NCBI RefSeq assembly: GCF_018070465.1
Contig: NZ_JAGPXT010000002.1
Coordinates: 124,001 to 188,000, forward strand
Origin: Micromonospora sp. C95
GTDB lineage: Bacteria > Actinomycetota > Actinomycetes > Mycobacteriales > Micromonosporaceae
Direction: 5' to 3'
Length of the DNA stretch: 64,000 nt
In this document: positions 20,505-31,007 of the stretch, in pieces
Layout of the letters: each line of letters begins with the position of its first letter
How positions within the stretch are numbered: position 1 is the stretch's first letter
The notes under the pieces: generated by a model
What the model saw: only the letters and a program-made list of their open reading frames with translations
Told to the model about the DNA's origin: nothing
Database searches by the model: none
Translations under genes and position numbers: made by a program

Positions 20505-20966
20505 TCAGCGTGGCGACCGTCGGTCCCGGCGAGCGTGCTCGTCGATCCGCTGCCGCAGGGTGTCGGCGAACCCCTCGGCCGTGGCCAGTTGCTCGCGGAG
20601 CGCGTCGACCCGGGTGGTGGCGAGGGTGTGGAACATGGCGAGCCGGTCGAGCAGGGCGGCACGTTCCGCACCGACGGCGGCGGGCAGCGCGTCGAGGAGG
20701 CCGAGCAGGTCGCGCATCTCGTCGAGGGTGAACCCGAGAGGCTTCATCCGTTTGACCACCGCGAGGCGGTCCAGGTCGGGTTCGGTGTAGAGGCGGAAGC
20801 CGCCGTCGGTGCGCGCCGACGGGACGATCAGCCCGACCTGTTCGTAATGCCGGATGGTGCGGATGCTCAGGCCGACCCGCTCGGCGGCCTCGCCGATCTG
20901 CATGAGACGGCCCGCCGCCGAGCCGCTGACGGGTCGCGGCCCGGCGTCGCGGTCGGTACGAGGCAT
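20505..20966 (-). CDS. MerR-family transcriptional regulator
   Basis: 153 residues. The N-terminal winged helix reads MQIGEAAERVGLSIRTIRHY, then EQVGLIVPSARTDGGFRLYT, then KRMKPLGFTLDEMRDLLGLL, followed by a coiled-coil dimerisation helix and a short tail. There are no cysteines in the effector region, so it is not a CueR/ZntR-type metal sensor. Its ATG shares one base with the stop of the SulP transporter gene, so the pair is a coupled operon, and it probably controls that operon through the palindrome at 22661-22686. Confidence 0.92.
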   Translation of the reverse strand: MPRTDRDAGPRPVSGSAAGRLMQIGEAAERVGLSIRTIRHYEQVGLIVPSARTDGGFRLYTEPDLDRLAVVKRMKPLGFTLDEMRDLLGLLDALPAAVGAERAALLDRLAMFHTLATTRVDALREQLATAEGFADTLRQRIDEHARRDRRSPR

Positions 20967-22465
20967 CAGTGACCCGCGCCGAGGGTGCCGGCGAGGGTGC
21001 CGTGGATGGCGGCGCTGGGCTTGTTCAGTTCGACGATCTCGACGGTCTTGCCCCGTGCCGCGTACTTGGTGGTGACGGCGTCGAGGGCGGCGACCGATGA
21101 GGCGTCCCACACGTGGGCACGGCTCATGTCGATGATCACCTTGTCCGGGTCACCGGCGTAGTCGAACTGGTAGACCAGGTCGTTGCTGGAGGCGAAGAAG
21201 AGTTCGCCGTGCACGGAGTAGATGCGGGTGCCGCCGTCGGGGTCGAGCACGCTGGTGACCTCGACGAGATGGGCGACCCGGCGGGCGAAGACGACCATGG
21301 CGGTGAGCACCCCGGCGACGACGCCGATGGCGAGGTTGTGGGTGGCCAGGGTGGTGGCGACGGTGGTGACCATGACCAGGGTCTCGCCCAGCGGCATGCG
21401 CTTGAGCGTGGCGGGGGCGACGGAGTGCCAGTCGAAGGTGGAGACCGCGACGATGATCATGACGGCGACGAGGGCGGCCATCGGGATGGTGGCGACCACG
21501 TCGCCGAGCGCCACGACCAGGATGAGCAGGAAGGCGCCGGCCAGGAAGGTCGACAGGCGGGTCCGGGCGCCGGACGCCTTCACGTTGATCATCGTCTGGC
21601 CGATCATGGCGCAGCCGCCCATGCCGCCGAAGAAGCCGGTGACGATGTTCGCCACCCCCTGCCCCCAGGACTCGCGGGTCTTGTTGGAGTGGGTGTCGGT
21701 GATGTCGTCGACCAGCTTCGCGGTCATCAACGACTCCATCAACCCGACCAGCGCGATCCCCACCGCGTAGGGGGCGATCAGTGCCAGGGTGTCCATGGTC
21801 CAGGGGATCTGCGGCAGACCGAGGGTGGGCAGGCTGTTGGGTAGTTCGCCCTGGTCACCGACGGTCGGCACGGTCACCGCGGCGGCCACCGTGATCACGG
21901 TGAGCACGACGATGGCGACCAGCGGTGCGGGAACGGCCCGGGTGAGGCGGGGCAGCCCGACCATGATCACCAGGGCGAGGGCGACGAGCGGGTAGACCAG
22001 CCACGGCACCCCGAGCAGATACGGCACCTGCGCGGCGAAGATCAGGATGGCCAGGGCGTTGACGAAACCGACCATCACGCTGCGTGGGATGAACCGCATC
22101 AGCCGCGCCACCCCGAGGACGGCCAGCAGCACCTGGATCAGCCCGCCCAGGATCACCGCCGCGATCAGGTAGTCGAGCCCGTGCTCCTTCGCGAGAGGCG
22201 CGACCACCAGGGCGATCGCGCCGGTCGCCGCGCTGATCATCGCCGGCCGGCCGCCGCAGATCGAGATGACCACGGCCATCGTGAACGAGGCGAACAGCCC
22301 GACCCGCGGATCCACCCCGGCCAGGATCGAGAAGCTGATCGCCTCCGGGATCAACGCCAGGGCCACCACCAGCCCGGCGAGGACCTCGGTCCGGAACACC
22401 TTCGGCGACAACCACGACGGGCGGGACAGACGCGGCCGGGCGACCGCGGACAACATCGAAGACAT
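20966..22465 (-). CDS. SulP-family inorganic anion transporter with STAS domain
   Basis: 499 residues from ATG 22465. The transporter part (about 15-390) shows the SulP signature [40 protein letters not shown] and a helix rich in small residues ([20 protein letters not shown]). The C-terminal STAS domain (about 400-499) contains [20 protein letters not shown]. SulP proteins carry sulfate, bicarbonate or other anions. No carbonic anhydrase or sulfate-assimilation gene is adjacent, so the substrate is open. It is followed by and coupled to the MerR gene. The ribosome site is weak, and an in-frame ATG at 22456 is possible. Confidence 0.93.
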   Translation of the reverse strand: MSSMLSAVARPRLSRPSWLSPKVFRTEVLAGLVVALALIPEAISFSILAGVDPRVGLFASFTMAVVISICGGRPAMISAATGAIALVVAPLAKEHGLDYLIAAVILGGLIQVLLAVLGVARLMRFIPRSVMVGFVNALAILIFAAQVPYLLGVPWLVYPLVALALVIMVGLPRLTRAVPAPLVAIVVLTVITVAAAVTVPTVGDQGELPNSLPTLGLPQIPWTMDTLALIAPYAVGIALVGLMESLMTAKLVDDITDTHSNKTRESWGQGVANIVTGFFGGMGGCAMIGQTMINVKASGARTRLSTFLAGAFLLILVVALGDVVATIPMAALVAVMIIVAVSTFDWHSVAPATLKRMPLGETLVMVTTVATTLATHNLAIGVVAGVLTAMVVFARRVAHLVEVTSVLDPDGGTRIYSVHGELFFASSNDLVYQFDYAGDPDKVIIDMSRAHVWDASSVAALDAVTTKYAARGKTVEIVELNKPSAAIHGTLAGTLGAGH

Positions 22466-22660
22466 ACAGCCGTTTCCACTCAGGGGTGTACGCGCCGAGC
22501 GCACACCCGATGCCGCTCCCCCGGGCCGGGAACGACGTGATCTGCACATACCAGTACCGGTCGGACGTTTCCGGACCGTTTCCGGGCATCGTCGCCCGGG
22601 ACAAGACTGCTCAGGAGGAGACCGCGAGGGGCCGTAGCCGCACCTCGACGACCAGCACCG

Positions 22661-22686
22661 AACCTACCCTCCGGGGAGGGTAGGTT
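22661..22686. promoter_or_regulatory. MerR-type operator palindrome upstream of sulP-merR
   Basis: AACCTACCCTCC and GGAGGGTAGGTT are perfect 12-bp arms around a GG spacer. On the minus strand GTGAAA and TAGGTT flank the core about 19 bp apart, the overlong promoter spacing that MerR-family activators correct. It lies about 195 bp before the SulP start and is the best candidate for MerR control of the operon. That assignment is inference. Confidence 0.65.
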
Positions 22687-22783
22687 TCACCCCACGGTGA
22701 TGATCATCACGATGGTGTGGCGAAGGCCCTCACCGCCGGGTGTGAACTCTCGGCAGACCGGCTGGATCGGGCTCGATACGAGG

Positions 22784-23080
22784 TCATCCGGACTGGTGAC
22801 GCCCGTTCCGGCCTCGTTCGGCCGGCACGGTTGCTGTACTCCGCTGCGGTACTTCCGCCGGCTGCCTGGTCCAGCCGATGAAACGGCGGTGCAGCGCGCC
22901 AGCCGGCGCCCACGGCATGTCCTCGGCTGCCTGGACGAGATAGCCACCGAGATAGAGAGCCAGCGACACCGGCGCATCCGCGTACTCCGCACGCAGCTCC
23001 CGCCGCCGCGTCGGGCACGGCCACGGCAGGTCGCAGCCGCCGCAGTTCCAGATCGGCAGCACCGGGCCGTGGGTGGTCAC
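22784..23080 (-). CDS. Small Cys-motif protein (third of three)
   Basis: 98 residues from GTG 23080 (VTTHGPVLPIWNCGGCDLPW). The N-terminal NCGGCDLPWPCPTRR is a C-x2-C-x4-PC cluster that could bind zinc, followed by a helical part containing SLALYLGGYLVQAAEDMPW and LHRRFIGWTR. Similar short proteins sit beside XRE/TPR regulators in Micromonospora-type genomes; I do not know a function. Its start overlaps the stop of the preceding small gene by GTGA. The C-terminal 25 residues are low-complexity and may be less conserved. Confidence 0.75.
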   Translation of the reverse strand: MTTHGPVLPIWNCGGCDLPWPCPTRRRELRAEYADAPVSLALYLGGYLVQAAEDMPWAPAGALHRRFIGWTRQPAEVPQRSTATVPAERGRNGRHQSG

Positions 23081-23256
23081 CGCACACCCTCCAGGAACCG
23101 GGCGACGCTCGCGCGGGCCTGCCGACTCGTCGCCCACTCCACCTGCCAGCACGGGTACGGCAACAGCCGCGACCACCACGCCCGGCAGCCGACGCACATG
23201 CCGTCTAGCCCTCGGACATGCACGGCGAGGATCGTCCGCTCCGGGCCGCCGGTCAC
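23077..23256 (-). CDS. Very small Cys-motif protein (second of three)
   Basis: 59 residues from GTG 23256, preceded by AGGAGG at seven bases. The core GMCVGCRAWWSRLLPYPCWQ is a C-x2-C-x11-PC arrangement like that of its neighbours, followed by a short amphipathic helix (SRQARASVARFLEGVR). It overlaps the genes on both sides by four bases (GTGA at each junction), so the three are translated as a unit. No function is known to me. Confidence 0.75.
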   Translation of the reverse strand: MTGGPERTILAVHVRGLDGMCVGCRAWWSRLLPYPCWQVEWATSRQARASVARFLEGVR

Positions 23257-23621
23257 TGCTCGCCCTCCTGGGGCCAGTGGCCCCGGTTGATCGGGATTCG
23301 GTGCCGAGCCCGGCACGGCAGGTCGGCCCCACACCGGCAGACACGCCGCCACAGTTGCCACGACCACACCGGCCGATGCCGCCGGGCGAGCGTCAACGCG
23401 GTAGCCGACAGGTACTCGTCGTACGAGACGCGCCGCTCCCGCGACATCGACGCATCCTTGCCCGCCGGGTGCTGTTGTACGCCTCGCGCCTGGTCCAACA
23501 GCCGCCGCCGGGCGGCGTCCTGCTCCATCGTCTGGAAGCGCTGACCGAACCCCGACACCGCCGGCGGCGACGAGAAGTACCGGCTGACTATTCGCCGCAG
23601 GAGTCCAATAGCCACCGCCAC
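23253..23621 (-). CDS. Small Cys-motif protein (first of three)
   Basis: 122 residues from GTG 23621, with GGAGGG eight bases upstream. An N-terminal helix (VAVAIGLLRRIVSRYF) and a charged middle are followed by VSYDEYLSATALTLARRHRP and RRVCRCGADLPCRARHRIPI, a C-x-C-x4-PC cluster. It is the first gene of a run of three overlapping genes, 120 bp downstream of the XRE/TPR regulator on the same strand. The start could also be a few codons further in. The function is unknown. Confidence 0.7.
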   Translation of the reverse strand: MAVAIGLLRRIVSRYFSSPPAVSGFGQRFQTMEQDAARRRLLDQARGVQQHPAGKDASMSRERRVSYDEYLSATALTLARRHRPVWSWQLWRRVCRCGADLPCRARHRIPINRGHWPQEGEQ

Positions 23622-23741
23622 CTGTCCAGCCCTCCCTCCTGAGGACACGGAGGGCCATCTGCTGATGTGCCTCGATCCGCGCCCGATGTAGAGGTCAAGC
23701 GTCACGCCGTGCGCGTTGTCGATCCAGAAGGTGACTGTCCG

Positions 23742-24938
23742 CTAACCAGGTGTGCCGTCCGCTGGTGGTCGTCGTTCCGGGGCGTACTCGATGCACAGGT
23801 CACGCAATGTTGCGGCCTCTGGTGCGCCCGTCTGCTCCACCTTCGTCAGCAACTCCGCAGCCCGCCACCAGTTCGACGGCACCACCCGCCCGGACGCCAC
23901 CGCCTGCGCCCCCAGGGCCACCGCCTCATCCGGCTGGCCGGCAGCGACCAACGCAAGACCAAGGTCAAGACGCGCCGACGCAGACCGGCGGGGCCGCGCT
24001 CCCCCATCACCGTGCGGATCCAGATCCGCCAACACCGCCCTCGCCACCTGCTCGGCACCAGGGTCACCCGCCCACGCCAACGTCGTGGCCGTATACGCGG
24101 CAGCCTTCGCCGGGTCGTAGCGATAGTGGTGCTCGGCCCGCTCGGGAACAGGCAGATTCGCCGTCAGCCGCTCAACCCGGTCCAACGCGCGCCGGGTCGC
24201 ACCGACATCCCCGATCCGCGCCCACGCACGGGCCTCCTGGGCAGTCGCCTGGATGCGGGCGGAGCTACCCTTCGGAGCGACCCGCTGGGCTTGATCGGAA
24301 AGATCGAGTGCGGTCCGGTAGTCGCCTTGAGTCAATACATCCCAGGCCCGGGTCTCCAGACACCATGCCTGAATCTCCGCATGCTCCGCATGCTCGGCAA
24401 GATCACGCGCAGCTCGCAGATGGGCAGCCGCAGCAGTCCGCTGCCGCAGGTCGATGTGGACGGTCGCCCGCAGCACCGCCAGCCAGCCACCGGCAACCAA
24501 CAACCGACGCCGTTGGGCAAGCGTGACCCGTCCATCCAGCAGCCGCCCCACATAGGCGAGATGCCGCCGCACCAACGGCAGAAGATCCACCGGAGCCAAC
24601 GTCGGATAGGAACTGGCAAGGTCGTCAACGCCCTGCTCGATCCGGTCGAGCACGTCTCTACTCACGTCACTGGCAGCGACTCTCGCAAGCAGCTCGCCGG
24701 CCTCGGCGGCGTGGTCGACCGGCGTATCCACCAGGCCAGCAAGCACGCCTCCCGCGTCGAGAATCTGGTCCAGGTGGCGCGCCGTGTCCGCTGTCGGAGC
24801 CTTCAGCCCTGTCTCCAACTCGTGCAGATGACTCTTACTCCGATGCGCGAGCTGCCCCAGAGATCGAAGCGACAGACCACGCCGCTCCCGAAACTCACGC
24901 AGCGCTACACCGAAGCGCGGATCGACGGACGAGGCCAT
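23742..24938 (-). CDS. XRE-family regulator with TPR-like C-terminal region
   Basis: 398 residues from ATG 24938. The helix-turn-helix (about 8-65) reads FGVALREFRERRGLSLRSLG and SKSHLHELETGLKAPTADTA. The remaining 320 residues are helical, Ala/Leu-rich TPR-like repeats (for example RAARDLAEHAEHAEIQAWCL and LDLGLALVAAGQPDEAVALG). This build is typical of actinomycete XRE regulators that sense a peptide or small ligand through the repeats. It begins the probable operon with the three Cys-motif genes and probably regulates it. The locus is less GC-extreme than its surroundings. Confidence 0.88.
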   Translation of the reverse strand: MASSVDPRFGVALREFRERRGLSLRSLGQLAHRSKSHLHELETGLKAPTADTARHLDQILDAGGVLAGLVDTPVDHAAEAGELLARVAASDVSRDVLDRIEQGVDDLASSYPTLAPVDLLPLVRRHLAYVGRLLDGRVTLAQRRRLLVAGGWLAVLRATVHIDLRQRTAAAAHLRAARDLAEHAEHAEIQAWCLETRAWDVLTQGDYRTALDLSDQAQRVAPKGSSARIQATAQEARAWARIGDVGATRRALDRVERLTANLPVPERAEHHYRYDPAKAAAYTATTLAWAGDPGAEQVARAVLADLDPHGDGGARPRRSASARLDLGLALVAAGQPDEAVALGAQAVASGRVVPSNWWRAAELLTKVEQTGAPEAATLRDLCIEYAPERRPPADGTPG

Positions 24939-25152
24939 AACGCCGCTCCAAGCTCAACAGGCCAGGCGAACCCGCCCAGCCGCCACCCCATCGACCGTAC
25001 CCCGCATCGAGGGCCCCTCGCCTGTAAGTTCGGCGCGCTCCGTCCGGCTGGATCCGTCCGGTCCGGAGCCTAGGGCGCCTGTCCGTGTCTGGTACCTGGC
25101 GGCTGCGCTCGTCCCGGCCGGTGGCTGTCGGCAGCTCAGACTGCGGTCCCGG

Positions 25153-25422
25153 TCAATCGTCCTCGTCCAAGAGACCGAACGCCTCCGGCGCATCTCCGAC
25201 GAACTGGCGGTAGGGCGGTTGGAAGTTCTCCGCTCTGGCTGCGATGGCGGCGGCTAGACGTGCCCGATCAGCAGGCTCTAGCCCACTCAGCCGGGCAGCT
25301 GCATCGTTGAGCTGCTGCACGGCAATGTCCGGGTGGAGTGTCTCATCGTCGCACAGCTCGAAGAAGGCCAGGCACTCAAGCAAGCTGTCGAGCACTGCCG
25401 TAAAGACCGGGTCATCTGACAC
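25153..25422 (-). CDS. Small acidic hypothetical protein
   Basis: 89 residues, strongly acidic, with an all-helical prediction: VFTAVLDSLLECLAFFELCD, QQLNDAAARLSGLEPADRAR, AAAIAARAENFQPPYRQFVG, ending DEDD. The codon use and regular helices support a real protein, but I do not recognise a family. The GTG start has no obvious ribosome site, so leaderless translation or a different start is possible. It stands alone between the XRE operon and the decayed stretch that follows. Confidence 0.65.
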   Translation of the reverse strand: MSDDPVFTAVLDSLLECLAFFELCDDETLHPDIAVQQLNDAAARLSGLEPADRARLAAAIAARAENFQPPYRQFVGDAPEAFGLLDEDD

Positions 25423-25732
25423 GCGCGCATGCTACGGCGTCCAGACGTTGCAGCGGAACATAGGCCGCCCTCCCGTAACCTGCGGCGACCTGGTCGGCGC
25501 GCTGGCCACGCCTGCTCCCGGGCTCACGTCGTTCGTCGCTGGTTGCCGACGTGTCACGCTGTCTGGTGCCCCATGTGTGCCCCGGAGACCCCTTGACACC
25601 CAGGCAACCAACACTGTGTCATGACCTGCTGCTCTACACCCAGTCAACTGCTGCAACGATCCCCCGGCGTCCGTGTTCGTCCGCCCACGTGCGTCCCGTC
25701 GTCACCCAGTTAGTCAGCGGCTCGCCTGACCC
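25423..25732. other. Gap without a recognised gene
   Basis: 310 bp with lower GC than the flanks and no open frame that looks coding on either strand. I looked for a tRNA or an integration site and found neither. It may be remains of accessory DNA. Confidence 0.5.
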
Positions 25733-25948
25733 TCAGGTATAAACCCCGCGCCCGTACTCTTCGCTCGAGACCGTGAAGTCATCGGGCCGGGTCCGTCGCA
25801 GAAGTTCATACCGCTCCGCAAAGACGTCGATCGCCCGGTGCAGGCTGCACCCCTCTGCCTCGCGGATGGCCTGCATCGCTTGCAGGATCCGCCGTTGCAC
25901 GATGAGATCATCGATTGACTGCCAGGCGTCCACGCGACCATCCTGCAC
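25733..25948 (-). CDS. Small hypothetical protein, possibly N-terminally damaged
   Basis: 71 residues from GTG 25948: DAWQSIDDLIVQRRILQAMQ, IREAEGCSLHRAIDVFAERY, then DDFTVSSEEYGRGVY. The pattern of a helix, AIREAxGCSL and a following helix resembles small proteins with an L7/L12 C-terminal-like fold, but this is tentative. The same frame continues upstream to about 26035 with protein-like sequence (SALTPQQARLLTVWINPIPK), yet no ATG, GTG or TTG starts it; only a CTG at 26035 is available. Either the gene uses an unusual start or its 5' end has been lost. Confidence 0.55.
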   Translation of the reverse strand: MQDGRVDAWQSIDDLIVQRRILQAMQAIREAEGCSLHRAIDVFAERYELLRRTRPDDFTVSSEEYGRGVYT

Positions 25949-26132
25949 GTCGACTGCCAGCTTGGGAATCGGGTTGATCCATACCGTGAGTAGTCGGGCT
26001 TGCTGGGGAGTGAGCGCGGAGCGTTCAGCTTGCAGCTGCCGGGATGCCGCTGTGGGCCGATGTTGACCGCTACATCGGGCACGCCGCGGGCACGGTGACC
26101 GCTTCGGTTCGAACTTCCATCGTCAGCGTTGG

Positions 26133-26477
26133 TCATCTTCCGTATCCCCGCAACCAATGCAGCGAACTGACCTCGTCGGCTCGCCCTTGCAAGACCATCC
26201 TGAACAGGTCCAGCATCCCGGCCCGCGAGTAGCCCTCCATGTGCAGCGGGCCGCGGACTTCGTCGTGATCCTCCCAGATCACAAGCCCTCGGCTTCCCGT
26301 GAACGCCGACACGCTGTACCCAGCCTCGTTATCGCTGATCCACACGTCAGGGTGCTCCGGGTCGTCAGCCTCTAACTCCTCAAGCAGACCCGGGAGCTGG
26401 TCAACCGAAGAAACCTCCTCGCTGGTTCCCCAACGATGCTGGATCGAGCAGCGAGACGCACTCGGAACATCAGCCAT
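26133..26477 (-). CDS. Small hypothetical protein, possible Imm1-like immunity protein
   Basis: 114 residues from ATG 26477. After a short basic start it has SSVDQLPGLLEELEADDPEH, DVWISDNEAGYSVSAFTGSR, GLVIWEDHDEVRGPLHMEGY, then DLFRMVLQGRADEVSSLHWL. The alternation of a helix, beta strands and a final LxW element resembles the Imm1 group of actinobacterial immunity proteins, but the match is by eye and weak. No toxin gene is adjacent. The less GC-biased composition fits acquired DNA. Confidence 0.55.
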   Translation of the reverse strand: MADVPSASRCSIQHRWGTSEEVSSVDQLPGLLEELEADDPEHPDVWISDNEAGYSVSAFTGSRGLVIWEDHDEVRGPLHMEGYSRAGMLDLFRMVLQGRADEVSSLHWLRGYGR

Positions 26478-26991
26478 GGCAGCAATCCTCGCCTACGCCG
26501 AGACTGCAACCTGCCTCGGTGCCAACCGCATAGGCCCTGACTCTTTGGTGTGCAGGAACGACCCGCCGCCGGTGAGCTGCGCCACCAGCAGGGGTGAGCT
26601 GTCTGAGCGTCCGTAGAAGTCCACGGACGTCCGGCCTTGCTCGCGCTCGTCATCACTCAGTTGGTCACCCAGCCGGAGTGGCAGACGTTGAAGCGGAACC
26701 GAGCCGCCAGCTCCCTGTCAGCGGGAACGGGCCGCGACACCTGCTTGGAGCACCTCTCGGACTGACATAGTTACTTGGCGGCCCCTTGGGCTTCTCGCTT
26801 CCGCGCCAGCCGCCGGGCATGTTGCGTTGGGCCGGAGTCGGAGTGCCAGCGGAGCGACGGACGCGCGCCCACGCGGCGGAATCCCAGGCCCCCACCCGTG
26901 CTGGCCCAAGCACGTCCACGAGCGCGAGAGGACATCACCCATCGGCGGAGTGCGGCACCACCACGATTCCGCTCCCGGCGTCAGCCGCCTT
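26478..26991. other. Gap without a recognised gene
   Basis: 514 bp between the small acidic protein gene and the 3' end of the UvrA-like gene. Several open frames exist on both strands, but none has a plausible start, ribosome site or protein-like composition. It may hold decayed remnants; I see no repeat, tRNA or mobile-element end. Confidence 0.45.
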
Positions 26992-29363
<2,372 letters not shown>

Positions 29364-29367
<4 letters not shown>

Positions 29368-29783
29368 CGCACTTCCTGGATACGGATCATGTTGCCGGCG
29401 GCGTCCCGGACGGCGCAGTCACGAACGCCGTACGGCTGCTCGGTCGGCTCCTGCACGATCTCGGTGTCGCTGGCCTGCAACCGGTCGAAGACGCCGTCGA
29501 GGTCGGGCGTGGCCAGCAGGATCGAGGCGTAGGTGCCCTTGGCCATCATCTCGGTGATGGTGCGCCGTTCCTCCTCGGTCACCCCCGGATCGGCGGCCGG
29601 CGGATGCAGCACGATCGAGGTGCCGGGCTGACCGGGTGGGCCGACGGTGATCCAACGCATGCCCTGGTAGCCGACATCGTTGCGGACCTCGAAGCCGAGG
29701 AGATCCCGGTAGAAGGCCAGGGCGGCGTCCGGGTCGTTGTGCGGCAGGAAGCTGGCGTGAATCGTGATGTCCATGGCGGTCAC
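29364..29783 (-). CDS. VOC-family (glyoxalase/bleomycin-resistance fold) protein
   Basis: 139 residues with paired beta-alpha-beta-beta-beta modules: HASFLPHNDPDAALAFYRDL, GFEVRNDVGYQGMRWITVGP, then GVFDRLQASDTEIVQEPTEQ and YGVRDCAVRDAAGNMIRIQE. The final RDAAGNMIRI holds the usual late strand; the metal-binding set is incomplete by eye, so it may bind rather than transform a ligand. The GTG start overlaps the AraC stop (GTGA), and its own stop overlaps the UvrA-like start. ATG 29774 is an alternative start. With the UvrA-like gene it suggests handling of a toxic compound. Confidence 0.88.
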
Positions 29784-30229
29784 GCTAACTGCGGCGCATG
29801 GGCCGCGGCTTCTCGATTCCTGATCGGTCTGGTCACCTGTTTCACCACGCAGGAGGGCATCCCCTGGGTCGCGCGGGCCGCGTCCCGGCGGTAGACGCTC
29901 GGCGGCATGCCGACCAGTTCGGTGAAGCGGGTGCTGAAGGTGCCAAGCGACGAGCAGCCGACCGCGAAACAGACATCGGTGACGCTGAGGTCACCACGGC
30001 GCAGCAGCGCCATGGCCCGCTCGATGCGCCGGGTCATCAGATAGCCGTACGGGGATTCGCCGTAGGCCACCCGGAACTGGCGGCTCAGGTGCCCGGCCGA
30101 CATGTTGACCCCACGGGCGAGCGCCTCGACATCAAGCGGCTGCGCGTACTCCCGGTCGATGCGGTCACGCACGCGGCGCAGCCGGGCCAGATCGTCGAGA
30201 CGCTGTTCGGTGGTGGATCTGCTGGTCAC
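29780..30229 (-). CDS. Small AraC-family regulator
   Basis: 149 residues, little more than the DNA-binding domain. The first helix-turn-helix is LDVEALARGVNMSAGHLSRQ and the second SVTDVCFAVGCSSLGTFSTR, followed by FTELVGMPPSVYRR, the standard AraC end. There is no separate ligand domain, so it may respond to partner proteins or act constitutively. GTG 30229 is chosen; no clear ribosome site precedes it. It heads the overlapping run with the VOC and UvrA-like genes and probably regulates it. Confidence 0.88.
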   Translation of the reverse strand: MTSRSTTEQRLDDLARLRRVRDRIDREYAQPLDVEALARGVNMSAGHLSRQFRVAYGESPYGYLMTRRIERAMALLRRGDLSVTDVCFAVGCSSLGTFSTRFTELVGMPPSVYRRDAARATQGMPSCVVKQVTRPIRNREAAAHAPQLA

Positions 30230-30320
30230 CTGAGCGATCGTGCCACGCAGGTCCGACCGGCGGCGACTTTGTCGGCCACCCGGCGCGCCAAGGTCGCTTC
30301 GGAACCCGGTCGGGCCGATG

Positions 30321-31007
30321 TCACCCGGTGGTCTTCGGTGCAGGTCGGCGGTCGCGCGGAGCGACCAGGCCGGACTCGTAGGCGATGACCACGAGCTGGG
30401 CTCGGTCACGGGCGTGCAGCTTGGTCATCGCCCGGTTGATGTGGGTCTTGGCGGTCAGCGGGCTGATCACCAGGCGCTCGGCGATCTGGTCGTTGGACAG
30501 GCCCTGCGCGAGTAGGACGACCGCCTCCCGTTCCCGGTTGGTCAACTCCTTGAGCCGCGCACCCGTCCGCGCCGGCAGCGGCTCGGTGACGTACCGGTCG
30601 ATCAGCTTGCGGGTGATCGACGGCGCCAGCAGGGCGTCGCCACGGGCGGCCACCCGGACGGCGTGCACGAGATCCGCCGGCTCGATGTCCTTGACGAGGA
30701 AGCCGGCGGCACCGGCCCGCAACGCGTGGAAGACGTGTTCGTCCAAACCGTAGTTGGTCAGGATGACCACGTGCACGCCGGCCAGGGCCGGATCCGCAGC
30801 GATCTGCCGGGTCGCCTCGATGCCGTCCATGACCGGCATCTGGATGTCGACGAGTGCGATGTCGGGCAGGTGTTCCCGGGCCAGGGTCAACGCCTGCTGG
30901 CCGTCGGCGGCCTCGGCCACCACCTCGATGTCGTCCTCGATGGCGAGCAGCGCGCGGAATCCGCTGCGCAGTAACGGCTGGTCGTCGACCAGCAGCACGC
31001 GGATCAT
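30321..31007 (-). CDS. NarL-family response regulator
   Basis: 228 residues. The receiver has the DD pair in LLVDDQPLLRSGFR, phosphoacceptor Asp54 in IALVDIQMPVMDG, LTNYGLDEHV and GFLVKDIEP. The LuxR-type output is LTNREREAVVLLAQGLSNDQ and SPLTAKTHINRAMTKLHARD. The start overlaps the stop of the kinase gene by 4 bp (ATGA), so the two are translationally coupled. A basic tail (APRDRRPAPKTTG) follows the DNA-binding domain. The targets are unknown. Confidence 0.94.
   Translation of the reverse strand: MIRVLLVDDQPLLRSGFRALLAIEDDIEVVAEAADGQQALTLAREHLPDIALVDIQMPVMDGIEATRQIAADPALAGVHVVILTNYGLDEHVFHALRAGAAGFLVKDIEPADLVHAVRVAARGDALLAPSITRKLIDRYVTEPLPARTGARLKELTNREREAVVLLAQGLSNDQIAERLVISPLTAKTHINRAMTKLHARDRAQLVVIAYESGLVAPRDRRPAPKTTG

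Noticed and set aside
25500-25740. Possible phage attachment site or tRNA remnant
   Set aside because: No tRNA cloverleaf, no integrase gene and no flanking direct repeat found.
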